DNA from: Parastagonospora avenae f. sp. tritici 18332-5
Taxonomy: Eukaryota > Ascomycota > Dothideomycetes > Pleosporales > Phaeosphaeriaceae
Reading direction: 5' to 3'
DNA length: 64,000 nucleotides
NCBI GenBank assembly: GCA_022559985.1
Contig: JAFJTR010000107.1
Coordinates: 25,963-89,962, forward strand
In this document: positions 23,016 through 33,183 of the stretch, piece after piece
How the letters are laid out: each line of letters starts with the position of its first letter
How positions within the stretch are numbered: the first letter of the stretch is position 1
Program-made: the position numbers and the translations under genes
The notes under the pieces: generated by a model
Told to the model about the DNA's origin: nothing
Database searches by the model: none
What the model saw: the letters and a program-made list of their open reading frames with translations, nothing else

Positions 23016-24019
23016 TTAGACAAGGACATGAGGCTGGAGCAAGAATGACATAGCCCCCTTGTATGCATCCCAGCTACCAAGCTGATACTGAGTGCTACAC
23101 ATGTTAACTAGCTCCCAGCACTCAGCGGTCAAAGTGTTGGGGCCGATATCGTCTTTCCCTCCAGCAGCTCCGCACGCGAAAAGTGAAGCCATCCAGTGAT
23201 CATCTGTGCCATGAGCTTCCTTGTACCTCGGATGCTTCATCAGCCTGGTGATGGCTCTTCGAAGTTCTGGGCCTGTGTTGTTCGTGACCGCATCTTCCAC
23301 CGCCTGCCTGAACTCCAAAGCCCAAGTTCCTGGTGGTACGGGCTGCGCAAAGTTGTCCTTGTACAGCATCATGTCTTTCCAATGATTGCGGTACAGATTG
23401 TGAACAGATCCTCCACTTCCAATTATCAAGGTGTCTTCGTAGCGGAGCGGACGGAGAGTTGCACCGATTTTGACGTGGAAGTGTGATTCGTATCGTGCGT
23501 TCATGGAGACGATAGTGGTTGGGAGTGGAAGGCAGTGTGGGAACATGCGGATGATTATCAGAAAAGTGTCATGTATCCAATCGAAGTTTGAGGCCGGTTT
23601 AACATTAAAACCTGCGCCTTTCAAGAGCTTGATGACCTTCTCGCCGCCTTCAAGATCGGGAACGGTCTTGTATGGCATCCAGCGCGCGTCTTTGACTCCA
23701 CCAACTGGAAGCAGTTTCGGATTTGGATTCATACTGACTTCGATTGAGTCGCCCAGAGTCTCCCAGTGTGCACCCTAGCCATGCTGCATCAGCTATGCTC
23801 AGTGCACTGAGATTGAAGCGAGGCATACCATAATTACGATTCTTTTCACGCCCCTTCTCAAAGCTTCAGTTCCGGCCTGTTCCCAAAATTTCGCTGGTTC
23901 GGACTCCTCGCCCAGCATCATGGTTGAGCCATGAGAGAACAAGAAGACAGGGGTAATTGCTTGCCATGGTCAGTTGTATCAACTTCTCTCTTGTATTGAA
24001 AATACCTACATTTACTCAT
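23016..24019 (-). CDS. LigB-type extradiol aromatic ring-cleaving dioxygenase (DODA-like)
   Basis: Three exons: 24019-24010, 23959-23829 and 23774-23016, introns 50 and 54 nt; about 299 aa. The 10-nt first exon (MSK plus one base) is inferred because no in-frame Met precedes the conserved start block; it splices cleanly with GTAGGT and a CTGAC branch. The mature sequence begins ITPVFLFSHGSTMMLGEE (H13), continues IVIMGAHWETLGDSIEV (H50) and has GTDDHWMASLFACGAAGG (H230). These are the metal ligands expected for class III extradiol and 4,5-DOPA dioxygenases of the LigB superfamily. Such enzymes open catechol-type rings with molecular oxygen. It is divergent from the ALDH-like gene with a 453-bp shared promoter. 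Likely cytosolic; the aromatic substrate is unknown. Confidence 0.88.
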
Positions 24020-24472
24020 ATTTGCTGTAACATAGGGAGAATTATTGTCTTAGATGCGCCAACCTATTCAGGACTCTAGAAACAAGGCCTTAAAGCAAAC
24101 TCTGTAAAAATCGTGGCGTGATAGTTTAATCAAAACGGTAATGAGTCAAGTCCACGTGTGAACCATCAGTATAACGGAAGCCTCGAAATCCGTTCCATGC
24201 ACTCATCGCAATACAATCCACTTTTGCTCGTATGTGAAGGCAGTGTAGATGGTGAGATATGTGGAGCCGGCCGTTAGATGCTAACGCCGAGCGTGAACTA
24301 TGTGGAGCCGGCCGCTAGATGCGGAGGTCGGAGGTAAGATAACTCCTCGAGCAACAAGGGCGTCAGAACGTCATGCAGGTATCAAAGAGGTACTGCGAGC
24401 AGTATTTTCCGCTCCTACCACAAGTTCGAATTGTACATCTCGACTTCAGCCTAGCAATTTCTTAGGAGCACC
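24020..24472. promoter_or_regulatory. Shared divergent promoter with direct repeat
   Basis: 453 bp between the start codons of the LigB-type dioxygenase and the ALDH-like gene. It contains a 24-nt direct repeat, listed separately, whose GC-rich core CCGGC/GCCGG is the kind of half-site Zn2Cys6 regulators bind (family knowledge; binding not shown). Confidence 0.5.
24258..24322 (+). repeat. 24-nt direct repeat pair
   Basis: TATGTGGAGCCGGCCG followed by T or C and then TAGATGC occurs at 24258-24281 and again at 24299-24322, differing at one position. The two copies start 41 bp apart, close to four helical turns. Sequence between and after the copies is not repeated. Confidence 0.8.
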
Positions 24473-26155
24473 ATGTCAATTCAAAAAGTTATCGAACGCA
24501 TAAGGATTGCCCAGATCGAAGGCCGGTTAGAAAATGTTCTCGACAGGGAAAAACAGCTAGTACATTTACATCAATCAATCAAGCAGCGATTTGACAATCT
24601 CATTCGGGCATTGCAGAAAGGTGAGAGAGTTTAAGCTCATGGAACTTGGACAGTATTGACAAGACCGATCAAGATCTCAACACTTCCCAAAGTCTTGCGA
24701 CAGCAGAAGTTACTGTAGTTCTGGATACTATTAACATTCTTTATGAACAGCTGGATTTCCACAGGGAGCTGGCCAAAGAGCGACGACTGAAAAATGGCGG
24801 GCGATCAGCCACATTTTCTGTACCTCTCGGTACGACGTTGATCGTGCAGCTCTCATCATCACCCATAACGTCGACTATCTACCCGCTGGCTGCTACACTG
24901 GCCGCAGGTAACCCTGCAATTGTCCTCGGCTCCCCTGGGCTTTCTTTTACCAACGACCTTCTCGAACAGATATTTCTAGAAGCACTAGATTGCGAAGCGT
25001 TTCATTTTGAAACATCTGGTACTGTGCAGAATAGCGGGGTTTATCTGCAGGAGAAGTATGCGACAGTTGTTATCAACGTCCTAGAGGCAAGCCAGACCAT
25101 TGCGCCAGTTGTACGCGCTGCGAACCCCTCGATCCGTCTACTTGAGCCATACTACGGCGTGCCAGCCGGTATAATCGCGCGAAGTGGAGGTCGTTCTGTG
25201 GATGCGACTGTAAAACAGATTCAGGACACTGCACTAGGTATCCGGTCTCACACCTCATACTGGCGGTTCGAACAACCATACTGAGAGCAGCAGAAAGTCA
25301 AACTGGCAACCCTCTTCGAGTTCCGCGGCTATACTTTGTGGACGAGTCGATTTTATCCTCCGTAAAGGACAAATTGCAGTGCCAGCAGGAGAAATCAGGC
25401 CGAAACTTGGACGAATGGCTTCGGAAGCACTACACTGGCTTGATAGCACGATATTCGACAAGCGATGACAACAACAGAACTTTCCCTGAGCTTCCTCGAG
25501 TAGAGTAAGTTTCAACACAGAATCTCATTATTTTAGCATGACTAACTCATATTGCAGAGACATGGCAGTCCTAAGATCTACCTCCGGGTCAGAAATCGCC
25601 CTGATCCCCACACGGAGCTTAGACCACACCATCGACACGCTCAACAAAATGTACTCCAACCCACAAAGCTCGATACGCAGTACTAAAATCTCCACAGCAA
25701 CTTCAGCCAGGGAGCCGGAGCCCTGTATATCTTCGCCGACGGCAAAGAAGCCTTCTACCTCGGGAATTTCATCCGCTGTAGCCACGTTTACATCAACGAG
25801 ATACCAGATCGCTCTTTAGGTACGTTGACTGGAAACATAAACATGCCTGCGGTTTCACGGCTAATGATGACAAGTCTTCGTGAGTTGCCGCTCGACACGC
25901 GACACCATGACGCAAGGATATTGTATCGAGGATTTTGCTGAGTGCAAGTCTGTGGTACAGGTCTCGAGACCGAGTGCTCAGCGCGTGACGCACCTACCGG
26001 CCAATTTGAATGCCGGTAGAGTAAAGCAACCCAACGGTGGACATGTGTCGTACTTTGAACAGGGATTGGTTGTTGGGGCGTCGGTGGGATTGACAGCGCT
26101 GACGGGATTGGGCTTTTTGGTTTATCATGGTGTGAGGAGATATTTGTTGCGGTGA
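24473..26155 (+). CDS. Aldehyde-dehydrogenase-like protein, tail-anchored, catalytic Cys not seen
   Basis: Six-exon model: 24473-24620, 24674-25237, 25294-25504, 25558-25650, 25698-25819 and 25917-26155; the last intron (97 nt as drawn) is uncertain. The N-terminus is the ALDH helical arm (HQSIKQRFDNLIRALQKDL), followed by the NAD-binding-like region (VPLGTTLIVQLSSSPITSTI, YPLAATLAAGNPAIVLG). The C-terminal motif KINFSQGAGALYIFADGKEA and SHVYINEIPDRSL resemble the ALDH dimer/oligomer region. The final segment FEQGLVVGASVGLTALTGLG plus FLVYHGVRRYLLR is a membrane tail anchor like that of ALDH3/Hfd1 enzymes. At the place where an active ALDH has its nucleophilic Cys, this protein reads SQTGNPLRVPRLYFVDE without Cys. 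It may be non-catalytic, which related fungal ALDH-like proteins also appear to be. Confidence 0.72.
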
Positions 26156-26697
26156 GAGAATGTCGCTGCAAGGAATTTGTCGTCCTAATATTTAGAATTA
26201 CGCCAGGTTGCGATTATCGTTGTTGGATGTGGGAGCACAGTGTAGATATGAAGGAGCAAGAAGATTACTGTATTGAGAGAGCTATAAAGAGCGATTATAT
26301 ACACAACCAAATGATTAAGCAGGTGACTAACAGGGTCATGTGAGGTGCAGTTCACAGTGTACTGTGTGAACTAAGGTGCTAGGCTGACAATCGTATTACG
26401 CCGCTGCACTGTATCAGCTTCATACATCCATTTTGGCGAATTCCTCAAGTGTGTTGAGCATTAAAGAGCAGATATTCACGCAGTAAAACAAGTGGTATTT
26501 GAGATACTCTTTTCGCACGTATGCAAGTTACATCAACACTCTGTGCCACATCCAAAGCACCAAATACAGAGACGTTCTAGCTGGAGTAGAGACAAATCCT
26601 AATCCCCGAGCATGCCGGCAAACCTCAAATCTAATTACATCATCAAAAAATTGTTGTTTCAATACAGTAAAGGTTTTTCTGTACACCACATCTCCAA
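26156..26697. other. Convergent 3' flanks
   Basis: 540 bp between the stop codons of the ALDH-like gene and the minus-strand FAD monooxygenase. Slightly AT-rich; no gene seen. Confidence 0.5.
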
Positions 26698-28227
26698 TCA
26701 TACACTCTGCACCGCCTCGCCTTTAAGCATCCCCTCCACATCCCCCACCGGATCCGAGCCCCAAGTAAACCAAAACATGTTCTCCGGCAATTCCGCCTCG
26801 GGCACATACCTCGTCAGATCCGCCATCGCAGCCTCCCGATGTTCATACCCCACTCTCGACATGAACAATACCGTCACAGCATGCTTGTAGCGCACATCCA
26901 TGTACAGCTGCAGTCTACGCTCGATGTCCGCCGACCTGACGTCGGGCGTGAGCAGCACTCCGAGAGTAGCTGCGTCTTCGAAAGCTTGCGCGCCGCCTTG
27001 GCCTTGGTCTATGCTATGTTAGCTCGCGAGTTGGTGGTGGAAGGGGAGGGAAGAGATTTACGAGGCAGGGTGGGATGTGCTGCATCACCTACAAGCACGA
27101 GTTTTTCTCTGAAGAATACTGGAGGGGGGTCGCGTGATGCTAGACTCCAGTGTTTCACGTCGTCTGTCATGCCGCACAGCGCTTGTAACGCGGGACTGTA
27201 GCCAGTGACTTGGGCTAGCAAGTCCTCTTTGCTGCCGGAATTGAGCCATGAGGATTCGTCCAGGCTGTCGTCGGAGGGGTAGAACATGATGGCGTTGAGT
27301 AGCGTGCCGGCGCGGCAGGGGTAGATGACTAGACGGTGAAGAGGAGAGGTGGTGTCGGCGAAGGCGTTTAGGGAGCGGAGGCCGATGCGGTCGAGGAGGG
27401 GTTTGGTAAGTGCGTTAGACTGTAACTTTTCGACGGGCACGATGAAGCGGAAGCAGTTTTGCCCTGTGCTCTTCTTCTCTGTGGGCGTACCGGTAACGGC
27501 TGAGACTGTCAGGGACTAGGAGGGTATTAGAGGAGAACGTGGTTAAAGGATAGGTCATTTACGTGTACGCCGTCTGCGCCGATAATCAAATCTGACTCAA
27601 ACACTCGCCCGTCTGCTAATTTGACCTTCCCAGTAGACGGATCCTATTACCAAAGTCAGTGGTTTCTCTTGCAGGCATCTTTCTCGGCGAGGTCACAACG
27701 TACCACTGACTCTACCGCACACGACAGATGAATCTTTGGCTTCTTCCCTTCAAATCCCTCCTCTGCTTTCTCGCGCAACGCGTTGTGCAAGTCTGCGCGG
27801 TGCACCAAGAGCCACGGATCTTTGATGTTCAAATGCACCTGGATCTCCTCTGTGATCTGATCGTTCAGTGTGCCATAATCCCCATACATCCTTGTCCAAA
27901 TAAAGCACTCACCGCTGGCGTCCAAACATGTTTCTCGTTCTGATCCCAAGCCGTCAAATGATCGCAGGGTACGGGTCTCATGCTCTCGAAATCGAGGTTC
28001 CACGCCTTCAGTACGCGCGTTGCATTCGGCGCTAGATGGATAGCAGCACCGACTTCACTGTAGAATGAGGATTTTTCAAACACCTAGGTGGATGATATGT
28101 TGGCACATTGAGTTTGTCCAAGTGTGTGTATTCGGCCTACCTCGATGTCATGGCCTGCTCTGCTGAGCGCAATTGCAGTGGCTAAGCCGCCTAGACCTGC
28201 GCCGACAACTATGATTTTCAAGGGCAT
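26698..28227 (-). CDS. FAD-dependent aromatic monooxygenase (salicylate hydroxylase-like)
   Basis: Six exons: 28227-28141, 28083-27913, 27856-27704, 27643-27563, 27515-27062 and 27008-26698; introns about 47-60 nt; about 418 aa. The Rossmann dinucleotide motif is VVGAGLGGLATAIALSRAG at residues 7-25. The mid-protein DG motif is LIIGADGVH (about 156-164), and the second FAD motif is VLVGDAAHPTLPHQGQGG (about 304-321), with the second part split by the last intron. These three motifs define group A flavoprotein hydroxylases, including salicylate 1-monooxygenase and 6-hydroxynicotinate/kynurenine-type enzymes, which hydroxylate an aromatic ring using NAD(P)H and O2. No membrane anchor, so likely cytosolic. 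It closes the block shared with the extradiol dioxygenase and ALDH-like genes, where a hydroxylase could feed a ring-cleaving step. Confidence 0.9.
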
Positions 28228-29586
28228 TGTTGATTGGGGCAAATGCAGAGAGACCGAGAGCTTTAGGGATTTGAATGGAGAACAAATTGCATTGACTTCG
28301 TCACTGTTGTCCAGGTTAACTTCTACTATCTATGCTTGCTCCATCATATGTCAATTAAACATCTTCCGTAAGCACGTAGCACTAGGCCGAAGCCCGGCTC
28401 TGTTACGTTACTGTGCGAGAAAACTGTAATTGTTAGCCTAATACATATCAGGAGTGGCCCTGATGCGGCGTGCGGTAGTTCCGGTGGAGAAGTCCCGAGG
28501 AATTGCGAGCTAGCGAGAGTTTAAAACAGAACAAGTTCCGGTGGGGTAAAAGTCCCGGAGACACCAAAGGGCCGAGATAGCAGGGCAGACTCGACTACAG
28601 TTCATTGCGATAGGCTAAAGCTTAGATCGAAGTAGTTATTCATTTCAAATTTTAGTTCTTTTTTCAAGTTCCCATTTAATATATTAGAACATAGAAAAGA
28701 TCTAAAATAGAATATCTATTAGGTAGGAAAGAGAACATCCAAGGATGAAAGGCTATGTATTACTACACGTAATAGCTTTAGCTTCAGAGAAACAAGTTCA
28801 ATCTTTAGTAAGAATAAAAGTGCTGAGCTACTATAGGTAGATGGATTGAAAGCTGCGAGCAGAGACTAAATATGCGGCCAATGTGCTTCAGTCACGGTAT
28901 CTAGACGCTTCAAAAGAGGCGACAGAATTTTCGAGTAGAGATATGACGCGCGCTCGTGCTAGTTGTGGACAGGTTTGTGGTGGAAGACTTGGAAGCGGCG
29001 TCTTCCCTGGAACTCTTTGGTTTCTAAACACGGGGCGGTGACTTCGAAGGAGGCACTCTCCATTCTTATACCATGGTTTGCTTCTTGTGTAATAATCACC
29101 TAGGCGCTCTGTGCCTTGTTTCATGCAGTATCCGGCTCAAGCTACACCCACGTGAGAGATAATTGGCACCGATGCACACTCGGCCCGCATGCCAAGTGCA
29201 ACAACATAACCAAACACCACGAAATTGCATGCATTGAGAAGAGAGGGGAATGTGAAGAATGCATTCGCTAACAAGACCGCGTCGGCATATCGTGATGAAC
29301 AGCTAACTTGCGGCGCTGTGCTGAACCCTGATCCTCCGCTGACACCCTAGATCCATCATGCCATGCGACGATAGCCCATCCATAACGCCATCAAAGCGTT
29401 TCCAGAAACTTGCTTTCGATCCAGAAAATTCGAGCCTTCCGAGTAGATGAGAGCAAACGCCAGAAGAGAAAAGAAACCGAGGTTTTGACTTCGCAGCGTA
29501 AGCGTCGAAAGGACCTGTGTAGGTGAGCAAGAGACGCAGCAGACTGTTGACGGTTGCAACATACCTCGGTGTGGTCAGAGAGAGAT
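28228..29586. other. Intergenic with short direct repeats
   Basis: No protein gene supported. AT-rich between about 28620 and 28830. Two related 24-27 nt segments, AGTTCCGGTGGAGAAGTCCC at 28477-28496 and AGTTCCGGTGGGGTAAAAGT at 28534-28553 (both continuing into CCCG), form an imperfect direct repeat 57 bp apart. Confidence 0.5.
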
Positions 29587-30220
29587 CTAGACCTCCTCCT
29601 GAACCATCTCCTCGATCTCAGTCTTGAGCTCAGGCTTGGTCTCAGCCGTCGCATCAGGCTTGACAACCTCCATCTCCTCGACCTCCTCCTTGACAACTAT
29701 CACACATTAGCACCACTTCATCTCACTCAATCACACTTCCAAAACCGCATTACTCACTCTCCTCAGACTTCTCAGTCTTCTTCGCGCCGCGACCCTTCTT
29801 CTTCGGACTCGCCTCCTCGCCCTCAACCTCCTGCTTCTTCGCCGCGCGCTTCCGCGGAGTCGCTACCTTCTTGGGCGTCGCAGCCTCGCTATCAGCAGGC
29901 GACGACTTCTTGCGGCCACCGGCAGCCTTCTTGGGCGCAGGCGATGCAACCGTGCCGTCGGGGTTGACTAGGAGCTTGCCCTTGATCTTGGCCCAGGCGT
30001 TGGAGGCCGAGCGTGGGTTGGACATGCCTGCGAAGCCGGCAAGTTTCTCGTAGTCGATCTGTGGGGTGTTAGATGGGGAGGAGGATGGGATATCGGGGGA
30101 GGAGGGTACCTCGGGAGGACCGGTCTTGAGCGACTGCATGGCCCAGCCGAGCATTTGAAGCTCGCGGTCGGTGAAGGCGCTGGTGCTGGTGGCGGCGCCG
30201 GTCTCGTTGGAGTCGGACAT
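29587..30220 (-). CDS. Small basic nuclear-type protein, Lys/Ala/Pro rich
   Basis: Three exons: 30220-30110, 30058-29758 and 29696-29587; about 173 aa. The first intron (51 nt) has a length divisible by three and no stop, so it can read through; I splice it because the join TGPPE-IDYEKLAGFAG restores the form commonly seen in fungal homologues and a CTAAC branch point is present. The conserved N-terminal module is FTDRELQMLGWAMQSLK followed by NPRSASNAWAKIKGKLL, a helical SANT/HTH-like segment. The middle is basic with repeated KKA, PKKVATPRKRAAKK and PKKKGRGAKK stretches similar to histone H1 tails, and the end is acidic with Glu-Val repeats. A chromatin or nuclear role is inferred from composition only. 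Confidence 0.78.
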
Positions 30221-30983
30221 GGTGATTATGATGAGGGTAGATGGAAAGTAGATATTAGGTGGTGGAGGGTGGGGTGGTATGTGAGGAAGAACAGTGTAAT
30301 GTTGGAGCTGTCTCAGAGATGGCCAACTGCACTGGAAAAGGGTTCGTGTAAGTGCAATGGAGCGGAAGTGCGTTATTTATGTCTCTTGTGCCGCTGCCAC
30401 TAGCGCGGTGCTGAGGATGGCTGGTAAGTGAGAGTGAGTGAGAGTGCAGTGTGCAGCGCAATCATGCCATACAATGGCCATGAGTGCGCGACAAGCACAG
30501 CGTCACCTCATTTCCGCGTATTCTGTCTCCAATATGGCCATTTCAATTGGCCAAAGCCCGTTTGCCCGTGCCGTGGAGAAGATTTCAAGCAAGGTGAAGG
30601 AGAAGGTCATGTGCCGCATCATGACCGATCGGGAAGTCGCAGCGCGGCGTGCGCCGACCTAGATGGCCGAGCTGAATGTGCCCATTTAAGGGCTTCCTGA
30701 TACCCACGAGCAATGAACAGTAACAGGGGGCTTGTCCACCCATGTGTGCCTGTGTATCTGCACATTGGGCAATGGAAGCACGTGCAACTCTGAACGATTC
30801 CTCCTTTACATGGGATGCACACGATTTACAATGGCGGAGATCCATGGTTATACGTAGCAAGTGCACAGCGAAGACGTGATATGCAAGAGCAAGAAGTACC
30901 AGCAATAGTACGTTCTGCTGGTATCTACACGCAACAGAATCTACGCCCCAGAATCAATCAACATATTCTCCTCCTATACCGCT
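30221..30983. other. Intergenic
   Basis: Promoter of the basic nuclear protein on the left; 3' flank of the minus-strand coiled-coil gene on the right. A short plus-strand frame at 30534-30662 (about 42 codons, basic) is not strong enough to call. Confidence 0.45.
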
Positions 30984-32246
30984 CTAATACCCCACACTCT
31001 CCTGATACCGCGGAGGCGCATCAACACCCAACCCCTCCCTCGACTGTACCTGCGCATGATACCTCTGATACTGCACGCCTCCCAGATACGGCCCAGTGTT
31101 CAAATACTGCCCCGTCGCCGGGATGTGTATCGAGCCTTGGGACTGTGACCGCGCCCTGTATCTTGCAAGTTGGTCTTGGTACTGGGCCGACGAGTTCCAG
31201 TACTGCAGGGTGTCTTGCAGCTGTGTCGAGGCAGAATCTTCGCGCTGTATCAAAAGCCATAGAATCTTGCGGACTGCGGCTTCTTCTTTGTCGTCCTTGA
31301 CGTCTCCGCTCTGAGTCTTGCTCAGTTCCTTCTCGTATTCGCGCTGGACTTTGGCTCGTTCCTTGTCCAGTTTGCGAAGCTCGCTGCCCAGTTTCTCGGG
31401 CTTCTTCGCCTCCTTCTTCCGTACTTTATCTTCCTCGGCGTTGAGCCTTGCCATGTCCTTCTCGTAGTCTCGCTGCGCCTTGTCGCTGTCTTTTGTGGCT
31501 TTCCGAGCGGCTTTTTCGCGCTTCTCGAGGACTTTCTTCTCCTCGCTTGCGCGCTGCCGTTCGGAGGCGTAGGCTTGCATCTTGGAGATCATGTTAGTAG
31601 GTGTATCTCTGTGAGTGTCGGGCATGACTTCTAGGGGGCTTGTATATGGGGCCAGAGCCATGAGTCGTCTGTGCTGGCCTGATAGATCTTGACTTGAGTC
31701 GTCGAGTGGAGCGAGCAGTCTGGCACCCTTCTTGATCTTGCCGGCAGCATCTAGTATCGGTATCTCAGCTGCTTTGGCGACAACTTCCAGTTTGACGATA
31801 TTGACCTTTAGTCCCTGTGGTCCAAACATTTTCTTATTTGCATCGCGGATGAACAACTCGCTGCGCCCCTTGCTCATGCCGACGCTGGTGATGGTTGCAG
31901 CGGCACTCACGGCACCACCAACGATTTGAGCGGTTGCGAGAGGCACCAGGCCCACGATGTCACCAGCGAGACCGAGGACCCTTACGGGCGGACTCACAAC
32001 CATGAGACGGTTGAGCTCATCGAGGAAGGAGAGGAAGGTCGGGGCTGGGATGTTGTATGCTTCGAGCTCGATGGGGTAGGCGCGTAGAAAAGGTGAGCCC
32101 AAGGCTGCGGAAGTAGCCGGAATGGCGATGGGTTGCTGTAAGCTTGTACTTGATGATGTTGATGAGTAAGAGCTGGGCTGTGGAGATGTCGACGGGCGAT
32201 TTGAAGAAGTCGACGGGTAGTATGTAGTCATTGTAGCGGTGTTCAT
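30984..32246 (-). CDS. Uncharacterised fungal protein with hydrophobic core and long coiled coil
   Basis: Intronless frame of 420 aa from ATG 32246. After a Ser/Thr/Pro-rich N-terminus (residues 1-50) comes a conserved-looking block starting FLRAYPIELEAYNIPAPTF and a hydrophobic Gly/Ala-rich stretch, PPVRVLGLAGDIVGLVPLAT and IVGGAVSAAATITSVGMSKG, reminiscent of membrane-inserting glycine-zipper regions. Residues about 235-335 are highly charged with heptad periodicity (KDSDKAQRDYEKDMARLNAE), predicting a long coiled coil. The C-terminus is Gln/Tyr rich and low in complexity. I believe this architecture is widespread in Pezizomycotina, but I know no function for it. No signal peptide. Membrane association through the hydrophobic block is possible. 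Confidence 0.75.
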   Translation of the reverse strand: MNTATMTTYYPSTSSNRPSTSPQPSSYSSTSSSTSLQQPIAIPATSAALGSPFLRAYPIELEAYNIPAPTFLSFLDELNRLMVVSPPVRVLGLAGDIVGLVPLATAQIVGGAVSAAATITSVGMSKGRSELFIRDANKKMFGPQGLKVNIVKLEVVAKAAEIPILDAAGKIKKGARLLAPLDDSSQDLSGQHRRLMALAPYTSPLEVMPDTHRDTPTNMISKMQAYASERQRASEEKKVLEKREKAARKATKDSDKAQRDYEKDMARLNAEEDKVRKKEAKKPEKLGSELRKLDKERAKVQREYEKELSKTQSGDVKDDKEEAAVRKILWLLIQREDSASTQLQDTLQYWNSSAQYQDQLARYRARSQSQGSIHIPATGQYLNTGPYLGGVQYQRYHAQVQSREGLGVDAPPRYQESVGY

Positions 32247-33183
32247 ATTCGAAAGCGATTGAGAGGACTGTCAAACCTGTGTTGTGCATTCCTCAGAGCT
32301 CTTTATACATATCCATCCCACCAAGCTGCACGGTATGCCATTTCTGGCATGAATGGTAGGGCTGATGAGTAGCGCTAGCACCTCAGCGCCTCGTGAAATC
32401 AACTACAACTTGCCTAGTCTACCATCTTGATAGTCAGCCCTAGTGCGAAAGAGGGAATGTCCCACATATTTGATGTGTGGCTTTGATAGACGATCATCTC
32501 TCGCGGATCCGACTGGCGTACGCTGAGAACCCAGCCTGGTTGCACAGCAAGTAGGATGCCATGACTTCGTGTTGCGTATGCCTTCAGCCTTGATCACCGC
32601 TCACCTCTCAAGGTTAGGCGCGCAGCCATGTGGTAGATCATGGATTGACACCGTCGGAAGGTCCTAAATCTGCTGCGCGTTCTGCTTTTGGCAGCTGTTT
32701 TCGTTGAGAATGAGGTTTGCGTATGGAATGGGGCTCGCCCGGTAGCAGTTGGACTTGATCTTTCTGATTGCAAACGGTTTCACTAGGGCTTCTCGTCGCA
32801 AGCATGATGGCAGGTGATGGCAGAAAGGTGTTGTTCTGGAAATACTGTCGTGGTGGGTGCAGCGAAGTGAAAGCGCGACCGCGCAAGGCAGGAGCGGCGG
32901 GCGGATCGTGACTTCCTGCAGAATTATCGACTCACTCTGCTGCGGTGTATCCAAACGCTTCTTCTCGCTGTTGAACTCATACCATCCCGTCAGAGATTAT
33001 CAAAGGTGAGCCTCAGGACATCGCGTACCAGCAGCGAAGATGGGCGGGCAGCGACATGACTCGCGCAACCGACCGCCGACGCCAGACAGCATCGAGGGGC
33101 ATGGCACGGCGGTCGACTACAACTCGGACAACCCAAACAGTCCCACATACAGCCCCATTTCGTCCGTAATCTCCTACCACAGC
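32247..33183. other. Divergent promoter region
   Basis: Between the minus-strand coiled-coil gene and the capping-protein gene. The frame of capping-protein exon 1 is open upstream to an ATG at about 33040, so a longer N-terminus is possible, but the family normally starts at MADP. No other gene seen. Confidence 0.5.

Noticed and set aside
30534..30662. 42-codon basic plus-strand frame beginning MAISIGQSPFARAVEK
   Set aside because: Plausible composition but too short and without support; left out of the gene list.
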